Origin: an uncultured Campylobacterota bacterium | Lineage (GTDB): Bacteria; Campylobacterota; Campylobacteria; Campylobacterales; Sulfurovaceae | Reading direction: 5' to 3' | NCBI GenBank assembly: GCA_937141405.1 | Contig: CAKZQQ010000005.1 | Span: 372,001 to 436,000 of the forward strand | Length of the DNA: 64,000 nucleotides | In this document: positions 1 to 7,617 of the stretch, one piece after another | How positions within the stretch are numbered: the first letter of the stretch is position 1 | How the letters are laid out: each line of letters opens with the position of its first letter | Notes under the pieces: model-generated | What the model was told of the DNA's origin: nothing | The model's database searches: none | Seen by the model: the letters and a program-made list of their open reading frames with translations, nothing else | Program-made: the position numbers and the translations under genes

Positions 1-267
1 CTGCTTGATATGACCATCCAAAATCCACAAAAACTCGATGAGATATATAGATTTATGAAAGCAAACAAAGATAAAAGGATATTTATTCATTGTAAATTTG
101 GGCTTTCTCGTACGATAATTTCACTCATTTACTATCTAAGAAGAGAGAAAAGTATGGCGTGTGAATCCGCAACAAAAGAGATGAAAAAGATACAATCAGG
201 CTATGAAATGAAAAAATATATGAAGGTAAATTGTACGCTTATAGATGCACATATATTTAGAAATTAG
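1..267 (+). CDS. Dual-specificity/tyrosine phosphatase-like protein, 5' end cut by the window
   Basis: The reading frame is open from the first base, so the gene begins before the window; the first visible ATG is at position 10. The protein carries HCKFGLSRT, which fits the Cys-x5-Arg signature (HCxxGxxR[ST]) of the dual-specificity and tyrosine phosphatase superfamily: Cys is the nucleophile and Arg binds the phosphate. The general-acid Asp loop would lie upstream and is partly or wholly outside the window. A short alpha-helical tail follows, with no membrane segment. The substrate cannot be told; such small phosphatases in bacteria act on phosphoproteins, phosphoinositide-like lipids or RNA ends. 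The family call is firm, the function is not. Confidence 0.75.
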   Translation: MLDMTIQNPQKLDEIYRFMKANKDKRIFIHCKFGLSRTIISLIYYLRREKSMACESATKEMKKIQSGYEMKKYMKVNCTLIDAHIFRN

Positions 268-339
268 AAGATGCAATGAGTTGCGACCAAGATAAGATTA
301 TTTTGGTCGCACATGGAGAAGATTTGATAAGTGGAGATT

Positions 340-543
340 TTACTCCGCAACCTCTTCTTCTGATTTTTTTGAGCCGGCATTAAAGAGAAGAAATCCGACT
401 ATCAATTCGATATAAGATGTATATCTCCATACCATATCAGGTAAATTTACGTGAAGAAAATCAGTCCATAAGTCAAAGCCCATATAGCTTCCGCCAAAAT
501 CTATAAGCCCTATGGCTATAAGAATTATCCCGATAATTTTCAT
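340..543 (-). CDS. Small hydrophobic membrane protein (paralog 1)
   Basis: A 67-residue protein with two hydrophobic stretches (about residues 2-20 and 40-56), so probably a two-pass inner-membrane protein, ending in an acidic tail. It is clearly paralogous to the protein at 661-846: both have an N-terminal IIGIILI-IG-DF block, a central W-DF-H-LPD--WR motif and an E-L-VG segment. The start ATG is preceded by an AAGGA-type ribosome site on the minus strand. I recognise no family or function. It is included because the conserved pair shows selection at the protein level. Confidence 0.65.
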   Translation of the reverse strand: MKIIGIILIAIGLIDFGGSYMGFDLWTDFLHVNLPDMVWRYTSYIELIVGFLLFNAGSKKSEEEVAE

Positions 544-660
544 ACAATTTTCCTTTTTGTTGTGTTTTGATTGAAGCTTTATGCAAATTATCTAAGATAT
601 TACAAAGAGTTCATCAGTCAAAATAATAGTATTTTATTGTTTTAAAAAAGATTAATAATC

Positions 661-846
661 TCAGAGAACTTCATCATTTCTTGATCCGGTTTTGCGGAGT
701 ATAAGATATCCTACCAACAGTTCAACACATGCAGAGTGTCTCCATGCAATATCGGGCAGTTGTATATGAAAAAAATCAAGCCAAAAATCATACTGTATAA
801 AATCAGCGATTCCAATGATTATAAGAATTATTCCAATTATCTGCAT
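661..846 (-). CDS. Small hydrophobic membrane protein (paralog 2)
   Basis: A protein of about 61 residues, a tandem paralog of the one at 340-543 and on the same strand, with the same layout: N-terminal hydrophobic helix, a conserved DFWLDFFHIQLPDIAWR block, then a second hydrophobic helix. I place the start at the ATG at 846 because AAGGA lies 9 bases upstream of it; an in-frame GTG two codons earlier (852) has worse spacing. The function is unknown. The invariant Trp, His, Pro and Arg in the loop between helices suggest a defined structural role rather than a random hydrophobic ORF. Confidence 0.65.
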   Translation of the reverse strand: MQIIGIILIIIGIADFIQYDFWLDFFHIQLPDIAWRHSACVELLVGYLILRKTGSRNDEVL

Positions 847-881
847 ATACACTTTTCCTTCAAATATCGTAGGTTAAAAAA

Positions 882-1640
882 CTAATCTAAAAAAGCCAAT
901 AAAGAAGCAGCTACTGCCACATTGAGTGACTCAACACCTCTTTGCATCGGTATGATGATGCGATGATCACTCAAAGCCTCGATCGGCTCACTCACGCCCC
1001 TGCTTTCATTGCCGACAACAAATATGCTCTTTGTATCATACTCAATCTCCTTATAGCTTTTGGTGGCTTGCAAGCTCATTGTATAGACCTTTGCACCTTG
1101 CGATTGAAGCATTTTGAGTGATATATCAAGATCATCGACTCTTAAGATTGGCATCCTAAAAAGTGTGCCTGCACTTGCTTTGATAACCAAAGAGCCAAGT
1201 GTTGCATTTCCTTTTTTTGCCAAAAGAATAGCATCTATATTCCCCGCACATGCACTGCGTATGATGAGTCCCAGATTTTGAGGATTTTCTACACCGTCAA
1301 CTGCTAAGATTCTATAACTATCATGCGTCTGTAAAAAAGTTGCAATATCCATAAAACTTTGCATCTCTATATCCAGAGCGACACCTTGGTCTTGTTTGGC
1401 ATTTTTAGAGATTCTTGAGAGCTCACTTTTATCGTGAAAGAGTATCTCTGCTCCTCTTTTGATAGCCATTTTTTTGAGTCTATCAATGATCTCTATCGGC
1501 TTATTTGATGTTGAGAGGTGGAGTCTAAAGGGATGTGTGTTAGAATCAAGAAGCGCTTCATATACGGCGTTTCTACCGTATATTGTCAGCATTTTTTCAA
1601 AAAGAGCTCGCTTTTGCGTGTACTCTTTGGAGTCACTCAA
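882..1640 (-). CDS. rlmB: TrmH-family RNA 2'-O-ribose methyltransferase (RlmB-like)
   Basis: A SPOUT-class, SAM-dependent 2'-O-methyltransferase, most like the enzyme that methylates a conserved guanosine in 23S rRNA (G2251 in E. coli); a tRNA target for this branch cannot be excluded. All three SpoU motifs are present: NPQNLGLIIR (residues 119-128), FVVGNESRGV (207-216) and the knot motif around MQRGVESLNVAVAAS (232-246). The N-terminal RNA-binding part spans residues 17-90. The start is ambiguous: the TTG at 1640 has GGTGAG six bases upstream and sits directly after the fabI stop, while the ATG at 1592 (Met17, MLTIYGRN) matches where many homologs begin. It lies downstream of fabI on the same strand, so the two are probably co-transcribed. 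Confidence 0.88.
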   Translation of the reverse strand: MSDSKEYTQKRALFEKMLTIYGRNAVYEALLDSNTHPFRLHLSTSNKPIEIIDRLKKMAIKRGAEILFHDKSELSRISKNAKQDQGVALDIEMQSFMDIATFLQTHDSYRILAVDGVENPQNLGLIIRSACAGNIDAILLAKKGNATLGSLVIKASAGTLFRMPILRVDDLDISLKMLQSQGAKVYTMSLQATKSYKEIEYDTKSIFVVGNESRGVSEPIEALSDHRIIIPMQRGVESLNVAVAASLLAFLD

Positions 1641-2465
1641 TTAAGACTCACCGTTCCAAGCAAGTTTTGCTTTGCCGTTTTCATCTTCAACAGTTGCAGG
1701 CATACCCATGATGTTATAACCACAATCAACATAGTGTATCTCACCTGTTACCCCACTACTTAGATCACTGAGTAGGTACATACCGCTATTGCCTACTTGA
1801 TGTATGGTGACATTTTGTTTGAGTGGTGCATGCGCCGCGTTCCATTTGAGCATAAAGCTAAAATCATCAATCCCGGCAGCTGCTAATGTCTTGATAGGGC
1901 CTGCACTGATAGCATTAACTCTGATACCATCTTTTCCAAAGTCTTCAGCGAGATATTTGACAGTCATCTCAAGCGCAGCTTTTGCTACACCCATAAGGTT
2001 ATAATTTGGGATATACTGTACGCCACCGAGATAAGTGAGTGTGAGAATGGAAGCATTATCAGAGAGGATTGGTTTGAGCTCTTTTGCTACCTCGATGAGA
2101 GAAAATACCGAGATATCCATAGCGATATTAAATGACTCTTTCGATATGTCGGAAAATCTACCCTCTAAACCCTCTTTTGGAGCAAACGCAATCGAATGAA
2201 CGATAAAGTCTATCTTGCCGAAATCTTTCTCCAAAGATGCTCTAAGTGCTTTAATCTCTTCAGGTTTGCTCACATCGCAAGGGTAAAGTCTCCCATCACA
2301 TTCAAGATCATCTGCAATTGGAGCTAATTTTTGTTCAAATCTTTCATTCAAGAATGTAATCGCCATTTGCGCACCCTGTTCTCTGCAAGCATTTGCTATA
2401 CCAAAAGCAATCGATTTTTTATTTGCAATGCCAAGAACGATACCTTTTTTGCCCTCCATTAACAT
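1641..2465 (-). CDS. fabI: Enoyl-[acyl-carrier-protein] reductase (NADH), FabI
   Basis: Last reductive step of type II fatty acid elongation: NADH-dependent reduction of trans-2-enoyl-ACP in the cytoplasm. At 274 residues it has the usual FabI length. The cofactor site starts with GIANKKSIAFGIA (residues 12-24), the divergent glycine loop typical of FabI rather than classical SDRs. The catalytic Tyr145, Tyr155 and Lys162 (Y-x6-K) fall at almost the E. coli positions (146/156/163), followed by AISAGPIKTLAA (185-196). The first ATG at 2465 is favoured over the one two codons in because AGGAG lies six bases upstream. The downstream rlmB-like gene begins immediately at the fabI stop. Confidence 0.96.
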   Translation of the reverse strand: MLMEGKKGIVLGIANKKSIAFGIANACREQGAQMAITFLNERFEQKLAPIADDLECDGRLYPCDVSKPEEIKALRASLEKDFGKIDFIVHSIAFAPKEGLEGRFSDISKESFNIAMDISVFSLIEVAKELKPILSDNASILTLTYLGGVQYIPNYNLMGVAKAALEMTVKYLAEDFGKDGIRVNAISAGPIKTLAAAGIDDFSFMLKWNAAHAPLKQNVTIHQVGNSGMYLLSDLSSGVTGEIHYVDCGYNIMGMPATVEDENGKAKLAWNGES

Positions 2466-2554
2466 ATCTCTCTCCTCTGTATGATTTTAAATGATATTCT
2501 AGCATTTTTGAGTTACAATTTAAAGTAAATTTACCTTAAATAGACAAAAAGCAG

Positions 2555-3052
2555 ATGAAAAATATAATTTGTATAGACACAGGCGGTACTTTTAATAAGA
2601 TATATGACACAAAGAGCGGTATGCTTGATGTCGATAAAGATTCAAGTGCCATCAAACATATCTTTGAAAAATGGCTTGGTAGAGTTGAGCTTATCTCTAT
2701 CATTGGAAAAGATAGCTTAGAATTTACCGAAAACGATAGAGAGCTTCTTCTTCAAACTATTAGATCAACACCAATCAATTCAAGCATTATAGTCATTCAC
2801 GGGACAGATACTATGGATATCAGTGCTGCGTATGTCTCAGATGCCGATTTGCCGCAGACGATTATCTTCACGGGCGCTATGACTCCATTTAGCATAGAGC
2901 CCATAGAAGCGACTGCAAATCTTGCGAGTGCGATTGGTTTTGGGGTATCGCAACAAGAGCAAGGGGTCTTTATCGCCATAAATGGGCTCTTTGGCAGATA
3001 CACCGATATCAAAAAAGACAAAGAGCGCGCCTGTTTTATGCAAATAAAATAA
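2555..3052 (+). CDS. Asparaginase N-terminal domain protein (short, single-domain)
   Basis: A 165-residue protein matching only the N-terminal domain of L-asparaginases. The nucleophile motif TGGTF is at residues 9-13 and the second active-site motif HGTDTM at 82-87, followed by IIFTGAMTPF. Classical type I/II asparaginases are about twice as long and contribute active-site residues from a second domain, which is missing here. The stop at 3052 is followed directly by the next gene's promoter, so this looks like a natural single-domain protein rather than a recent truncation. Whether it hydrolyses asparagine, another amide, or nothing cannot be told. It is divergent from fabI, with the intergenic region at 2466-2554. 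Confidence 0.8.
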   Translation: MKNIICIDTGGTFNKIYDTKSGMLDVDKDSSAIKHIFEKWLGRVELISIIGKDSLEFTENDRELLLQTIRSTPINSSIIVIHGTDTMDISAAYVSDADLPQTIIFTGAMTPFSIEPIEATANLASAIGFGVSQQEQGVFIAINGLFGRYTDIKKDKERACFMQIK

Positions 3053-3060
3053 TCATATGT

Positions 3061-3066
3061 TATAAT
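3061..3066 (+). promoter_or_regulatory. -10 box (TATAAT) for the lipoprotein gene at 3102
   Basis: A perfect TATAAT sits 36 bases before the start codon of the lipoprotein gene. AT-rich sequence lies upstream but there is no clear -35 box, which is usual for sigma-70 promoters in Campylobacterota. Confidence 0.6.
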
Positions 3067-3101
3067 CTATGCTTTAAGAATTTTTAAGAAAGGATTATAA
3101 A

Positions 3102-3476
3102 ATGCGTATATCCACTATAACACTATCACTTATTGCACTTTTTTTAATAACCGGATGTTCCGATATCAATCAACCCCTTTATCAAAAACCAACGCCGGAA
3201 GTCAAAGTTGAAAAACCAATCTACGAAAAGCCGACTCCTAAAAAAGAGATTCTCTTCAATCAAAAGCTACAAGAGGTTGCTGCTCTGATCCCTCAAGATC
3301 CGCTTTACGAGAAGATGAATCTTGATACTCCGGAGAAAAAAGAGTGGTTTAAAACATTGACCTATAGACTTTGGGATAGACAGATAACGAGATATCAATT
3401 TGTCTCTGAGGGGCTGTCAAAATTCCCGCTCAATAAGTATGAATTTAACTTTATAGTAAAAGCATTACAAAAATAA
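3102..3476 (+). CDS. Small lipoprotein with proline/lysine-rich repeat linker
   Basis: A 124-residue exported protein. Residues 1-18 form a signal peptide ending in the lipobox LITGC (Cys19 would be lipidated; the next residue is Ser, so sorting to the outer membrane is plausible). A short low-complexity linker contains two copies of a QKPTPE/EKPTPK-type repeat with alternating Lys and Glu, followed by a compact C-terminal region (about 55-124) rich in Leu, Phe and Trp. No known domain is recognised. Its own TATAAT box lies at 3061. The function is unknown; the location call (membrane-anchored, periplasmic) is well supported. Confidence 0.8.
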   Translation: MRISTITLSLIALFLITGCSDINQPLYQKPTPEVKVEKPIYEKPTPKKEILFNQKLQEVAALIPQDPLYEKMNLDTPEKKEWFKTLTYRLWDRQITRYQFVSEGLSKFPLNKYEFNFIVKALQK

Positions 3477-3510
3477 GACAAATTTTATCTTATTTTATAA
3501 AATTTTGTGT

Positions 3511-3516
3511 TATAAT
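3511..3516 (+). promoter_or_regulatory. -10 box (TATAAT) for the superoxide reductase gene
   Basis: A perfect TATAAT lies 30 bases before the start codon at 3546, with the ribosome site AAGGAG between them. The upstream 30 bases are strongly AT-rich. Confidence 0.6.
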
Positions 3517-3545
3517 TGCTCCATATAAAAAAATAAGGAGATAAA

Positions 3546-3932
3546 ATGCCAAAGATAAATAAATATGTAGATATCGACACCGTCGAGAGAGAAGCAAAAA
3601 AAGACCTCATAGATAGACACTCGCCTTTCATCCACTGTAGCGATAGTGCAAAGGCTGGAGAGCCGTTTGAAGTGACGGTAAAAATGGGAAATGAATACAC
3701 ACACCCTGATGATTTTGATCACTTTATAGAATCGGTCGCACTCTATAACGGCGAAACACTTTTAGCAAAAGCAACTTATGTTCCCGGAACATTAGGCAAT
3801 GTAAAAGCGCACAATACGACAACTTTTACGATCATTCCAACAGGAAGCAAACTCAACCTAGTGGCTCATGGATACTGTACAAAACACGGTATCTGGGAAG
3901 GCACACCCAAAGAGGTAACAGTAGAAGCATAA
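3546..3932 (+). CDS. Class II superoxide reductase-like protein (neelaredoxin/desulfoferrodoxin family)
   Basis: A 128-residue single-domain protein of the SOR fold, which reduces superoxide to peroxide at a mononuclear iron. The five iron ligands are visible with family spacing: His25, His53, His59 (H-x5-H), Cys111 and His114 (C-x2-H). The N-terminal desulforedoxin-type Cys4 site of class I enzymes is absent, so this is the one-iron type. The usual Glu-Lys before the first ligand (EKHxP) is replaced by Asp23-Arg24 in DRHSP, so the catalytic lysine is changed to arginine. There is no signal peptide, so it should be cytoplasmic, working beside reductants such as rubredoxin. It is a monocistronic gene with its own promoter, followed by a hairpin over the stop codon. 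Confidence 0.88.
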   Translation: MPKINKYVDIDTVEREAKKDLIDRHSPFIHCSDSAKAGEPFEVTVKMGNEYTHPDDFDHFIESVALYNGETLLAKATYVPGTLGNVKAHNTTTFTIIPTGSKLNLVAHGYCTKHGIWEGTPKEVTVEA

Positions 3933-3941
3933 GCTTCTGCT

Positions 3942-3951
3942 CCCCCCCCCC
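3942..3951 (+). repeat. Homopolymer tract of ten C
   Basis: An uninterrupted run of ten cytosines ten bases after the stop codon of the superoxide reductase gene, just past a small hairpin over that stop (AGAAGC/GCTTCT at 3923-3938). Such tracts are slippage-prone and are the usual phase-variation device in Campylobacterota, but here it lies outside any reading frame. Confidence 0.9.
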
Positions 3952-3987
3952 TCTTCCATAAATCAATCTAAACGCTTTACTTTATAG

Positions 3988-4013
3988 ATATTCAAGGTAT
4001 ATACCTTGAATAT
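3988..4013. terminator. Perfect inverted repeat, probable shared terminator
   Basis: ATATTCAAGGT and its exact complement (11 bp each) flank a 4-base ATAT loop, between the converging superoxide reductase and porin genes. There is no strong T-run on either side, so it may work as a weak bidirectional terminator or an mRNA 3'-end stabiliser. Confidence 0.55.
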
Positions 4014-4032
4014 GAAAATCTTTAAGATTCTT

Positions 4033-5304
4033 TTAGAAGTTATATCTGGCAACTAATCTAATAGAATTAATTGAATCGTCAAAAAAGTCAGAATCTATGT
4101 ATGCGTATGTAATTGACAAATCCAATTGTTCATTAATTAATGTAGAATATGTAAAATCAAACTCATTTGTTTTATCATTATTTCCAAAGTCAGTATAACC
4201 GTATTTTCCTGATAATTTTCCATTGAATATATTTGCATGTGCACCCACAACAAACTTATCATTATCATTTCTAAAATTATATCCTCTCCAAACTGCTTGA
4301 CTTAATGAAAAAATCTCTTCGGCTATCATGTCGGTATACAAAGCGGAGCTACTCCCTCCTATCTGAAAGATGCCAAATGTTGAATCATTAACATGAGAAT
4401 AAGCTAAACATAATTTTACATCATCAACAACATTGGCACTTATTTTTGCGCCAAATGCATTTGTATTGTCTATAGCATCATGCCGTACTGTTCCGCCCTG
4501 TAAACCAATATTAACAAGACCCGCATCATATTGTGCATCAAGCCAGAAAACATTAAAGTCACCGCCCATAAAAGTATCTGCATAATACCAAGATCCGGTC
4601 AATGTTAGATTTTGCAACGATTTATTTTGGGCGGTAAGCATCCAAATACCATCATTATTATTAAGTTTATGAAAATCACCCATATCTCCACTAAAATCAG
4701 AATAATCTAACGCCCAAAAACTATATCCGTTTTCATTTGCGCCTCTTACCCATGCCCCGGCAAGTGTAGTATCAGGAATATCCGTATTAATAACAAGAAA
4801 AGCTTCGAATGTATTTTTAAATACACTCCAATCTTCAGAAAAAGCAAAAGGCGAAAGCTCTTTTGGAAGCTCTTGTCTTCCGACTTTTAATTGTGTGTTT
4901 CCTATGTTATATGTCAAATAAAGTTGAGAAATATAAGCACCATTTAAATTTCCATTTACCGCCTGCAAAGGATACGCTACGGCATCTTTATCTAAGCCTA
5001 AAGTTCCCAAACCGTTTAACTGGACACCAACACCTAACCCAGCAAATAAATCGCTATTTACAGCAGTTAATTGAACTCCCGCATTAGCAAATGATGACTC
5101 TTGATCAAAAAAATTATAATCACCACTACCCCAATAAGATAAATCTAAAGTTTGTGTTTGATAATAAAATACACCTTGACCATTAAATGCCCAACCTGAT
5201 GGAGCCGGAGCTTCCACTTCTACTTTTGGTTCTACTAGAGCGATGTCCCCACCCGCCATGATCATTGTCGAAGCTATCACAGATAGCAATAAACTTTTTT
5301 TCAT
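4033..5304 (-). CDS. Outer-membrane porin (OprD-like / campylobacterial major outer membrane protein type)
   Basis: A 423-residue outer-membrane beta-barrel. Residues 1-17 or so are a signal peptide (MKKSLLLSVIASTMIMAG). The mature part is built of alternating aromatic and polar residues with short turns rich in Asn, Asp and Gly, and it ends in ARYNF, the C-terminal Phe that the BAM machinery recognises. KVGRQELPKELSPFAFSEDW (residues 141-160) resembles the barrel/constriction segment of Opr-type porins from sulfur-oxidising Campylobacterota. It probably gives general passage for small solutes; the substrate is unknown. AAGGGG precedes the ATG by a good distance. It is transcribed alone and divergently from the SulP transporter. 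In the 217-base gap (5305-5521) I see only promoter-like AT-rich sequence. Confidence 0.85.
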   Translation of the reverse strand: MKKSLLLSVIASTMIMAGGDIALVEPKVEVEAPAPSGWAFNGQGVFYYQTQTLDLSYWGSGDYNFFDQESSFANAGVQLTAVNSDLFAGLGVGVQLNGLGTLGLDKDAVAYPLQAVNGNLNGAYISQLYLTYNIGNTQLKVGRQELPKELSPFAFSEDWSVFKNTFEAFLVINTDIPDTTLAGAWVRGANENGYSFWALDYSDFSGDMGDFHKLNNNDGIWMLTAQNKSLQNLTLTGSWYYADTFMGGDFNVFWLDAQYDAGLVNIGLQGGTVRHDAIDNTNAFGAKISANVVDDVKLCLAYSHVNDSTFGIFQIGGSSSALYTDMIAEEIFSLSQAVWRGYNFRNDNDKFVVGAHANIFNGKLSGKYGYTDFGNNDKTNEFDFTYSTLINEQLDLSITYAYIDSDFFDDSINSIRLVARYNF

Positions 5305-5536
5305 TTAAAACCCCTTTTGTTGAAATACACATTACTATAACATACAAATGTTAAAGATTAATAAAATATTAATGGAAAAAGTAGATAAAGGATTTTAGAA
5401 AGAAATAATTATAACAAAAGCCGAAGCAGAAGTATTTCCAATCTTCTTATGGGTTTATCAACAGCTCAAGGCATGGTGCTTACTCCTCTAAAACTATTAT
5501 GCTAAAATTCGCGCAATATTTATGCAAGGGATGATT

Positions 5537-7120
5537 TTGATAAATCTAAAAAACTATTCAACACACAATATAAAAAATGACATCCTCTCAGGTGCACTCG
5601 TCGCTGTTGCACTCGTACCCGAAGCGATCGCCTTTTCATTTATAGCAGGAGTCTCACCGATTGTTGGACTCTACGGCGCCTTTATCATAGGGCTCATCAC
5701 CTCTCTCTTGGGTGGAAAACCGGGGATGATATCCGGTGCGACGGGCTCTGTGGCAGTGGTATTTGTCTCTCTAGGACTTGCGCTTAGAGAACTCTATCCT
5801 GCTCTTGATAAAGAGTCGTTTTCCATGCTGCTCTTGCACTATATCCTCATCACCTCTATCGTCGCGGGTTTGATCCAGATGATTATAGGGATGCTCAAGC
5901 TTGGGAAATTTATCCGTCTCGTACCCCAACCTGCTCTCTTTGGCTTTGTTAATGGTTTGGCTATCGTTATCGCTTTAGCACAGCTCAAATTTTTAGCTCC
6001 AAAAGATCTCCAAAGTTATGATGGCTGGATAGATATAATATTTGCAAGTTTGAGTGAAAATTATATGATGTATATCATTATCTTTATCACGATGGCTACG
6101 ATGTATGCACTGCCCAAGATCACCAAAGCAGTGCCGGCAGGACTCATTGCTATCATCACGATAACGGTTGTCGTTTACTTCGTAGGTATCAATACCAAAG
6201 TCGTAGGTGATATGGCAAACCTTCTCGATGTCCCTCTGCCCTCTTTTGTGATGCCTGATCTTTCGATTTTTAACCTAGGGTCTCTCTCCATCATCCTCCC
6301 CTCGGCCATTATCGTAGCACTTGTAGGGCTTATAGAGTCGCTTCTAACGCTCTCGGTGCTTGATGAGATGGGTGGCGAACGCGGTTCGGGCAATCAAGAG
6401 TGTGTTGCACTAGGCATCGGCAATATGAGCTCAGGTCTATTTGGTGGCATGGCAGGATGCGCGATGATCGGTCAGAGTGTTATCAACTTCACTTCCGGTG
6501 GACTCGGACGACTCTCATCTTTCACAGCTGCTGTGCTACTCATAGTACTTGTGGTAAACTTCTCGGATATCATAAGCATCATCCCTATCGCCGTACTTGT
6601 GGGCATCATGTTTATGGTGAGTATCGGGACTTTTGAGTTCTCATCGCTTATGCGTCTAAAATATATGCCGCGCTCCGATGCATTTGTTTTGATAGTTGTA
6701 ACGATCATCACGATCTTTGAAGACCTTGCCGTTGCTGTTATCGCAGGGATCATCATCTCGGCACTTGTCTTTGCATGGAAACACGCAAAAATCTCTACAA
6801 AAACTTCACTTGATGAAGATGGCAAAAAGATTTACATGCTCGACGGACCGCTCTTTTTTGCCTCAATTACCTCTTTTAATGAACAGTTTGATATAGAAAA
6901 TGACCCTCAAGAGGTCATCATCGATTTTAAAAATGCACGCGTTATGGATAGTTCGGGCACGGAGGCCGTCGATGCCCTAACGGAAAAATACGAAAATGCA
7001 GGCAAAAAGCTCACACTCAGACACCTCTCGGCTGACTGCAAAAAAGTGCTCAAAAAAGCCGGACCGTTTTGTACTTTTGAAGAAGATGATCCGACCTATA
7101 AAGTCGCAGTAAATGTTTAA
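5537..7120 (+). CDS. SulP-family inorganic anion transporter with C-terminal STAS domain
   Basis: An inner-membrane transporter of the SLC26/SulP family (sulfate, bicarbonate or related anions). The family's N-terminal hallmark is seen in LSGALVAVALVPEAIAFSFIAGV, followed by ten or more hydrophobic helices up to about residue 410. A cytoplasmic STAS domain (about 430-515) contains VIIDFKNARVMDSSGTEAVD, with the DSSG loop that is phosphorylated in anti-sigma antagonists. Start choice: an ATG at 5522 has no ribosome site, whereas the TTG at 5537 has AAGGG six bases upstream and gives MINLKNYSTHNIKND, so I prefer it; the difference is five residues. The gene converges on the ArsC-like gene with only three bases between stops. 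Sulfate or bicarbonate uptake would suit an autotrophic sulfur oxidiser, but this is inference. Confidence 0.92.
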   Translation: MINLKNYSTHNIKNDILSGALVAVALVPEAIAFSFIAGVSPIVGLYGAFIIGLITSLLGGKPGMISGATGSVAVVFVSLGLALRELYPALDKESFSMLLLHYILITSIVAGLIQMIIGMLKLGKFIRLVPQPALFGFVNGLAIVIALAQLKFLAPKDLQSYDGWIDIIFASLSENYMMYIIIFITMATMYALPKITKAVPAGLIAIITITVVVYFVGINTKVVGDMANLLDVPLPSFVMPDLSIFNLGSLSIILPSAIIVALVGLIESLLTLSVLDEMGGERGSGNQECVALGIGNMSSGLFGGMAGCAMIGQSVINFTSGGLGRLSSFTAAVLLIVLVVNFSDIISIIPIAVLVGIMFMVSIGTFEFSSLMRLKYMPRSDAFVLIVVTIITIFEDLAVAVIAGIIISALVFAWKHAKISTKTSLDEDGKKIYMLDGPLFFASITSFNEQFDIENDPQEVIIDFKNARVMDSSGTEAVDALTEKYENAGKKLTLRHLSADCKKVLKKAGPFCTFEEDDPTYKVAVNV

Positions 7121-7123
7121 ATT

Positions 7124-7555
7124 TTAATGGTTATGCTCTTCGCACTTATCACTGCTTAAGCACGCATTGATATCTTTTGGCACAGGCATATCTATCTCAA
7201 GCAGTGCATTGAGTTTTGCGATATCAAATCCGCAGAGCTTTACATCATCGACCTCTATGAGCGGGCGTTTTATAAGCAGCGGTTCTTTAAGCATCTGCTC
7301 TATAAGCTCCTCTTTTGTGTAAGCATTTGGATCGAACTTGCCCTCTTTTATCTTGGTTGCAAAAGGATTATATATCTCCTCTTTGCTAAGCCCCTCGAAA
7401 AAAGCTTCAAGGGTCGGCTTATCCCATTTATTGGAGATCATCGAGCGCACCTCAAAGCTCACTCCATACTTTTTAAGCAGCTCTTTTTGCCTACCGTTGC
7501 CTGCACATCCGGGCTTTTCATAAAAGATTACTTTTTTTGGACGAGTAAATACCAT
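7124..7555 (-). CDS. ArsC/Spx-family thioredoxin-like protein (nitrogenase-associated protein type)
   Basis: A 143-residue protein with the ArsC-like thioredoxin fold. The N-terminal active-site loop FYEKPGCAGNGRQKELL has a single Cys17 followed by the GN-x-RQK pattern seen in the nitrogenase-associated branch of the ArsC family, and the fold's cis-Pro region is LLIKRPLIEVDD (about residues 93-104). True arsenate reductases have CxxxxxR; here Arg22 lies five residues after the Cys, so chemistry on an oxyanion is possible but unproven. The C-terminus ends with Cys and His residues (CLSSDKCEEHNH), an unusual possible metal-binding tail. A good AAGGA site precedes the ATG. No nif genes lie in the window, so the association with nitrogenase is by family name only. 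Confidence 0.75.
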   Translation of the reverse strand: MVFTRPKKVIFYEKPGCAGNGRQKELLKKYGVSFEVRSMISNKWDKPTLEAFFEGLSKEEIYNPFATKIKEGKFDPNAYTKEELIEQMLKEPLLIKRPLIEVDDVKLCGFDIAKLNALLEIDMPVPKDINACLSSDKCEEHNH

Positions 7556-7617
7556 GGCTTTTCCTTTAAAAAGGTATATGCAAATCTTATGCCAAAGGCG
7601 GCAAGAGAGTTTTGAGC

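Noticed and set aside
5400-5520. A peptide-like stretch (KAEAEVFPIFLWVYQQLKAW) upstream of the SulP gene
   Set aside because: It has no usable start codon or ribosome site and matches nothing I recognise; it may be a remnant but evidence is too thin.
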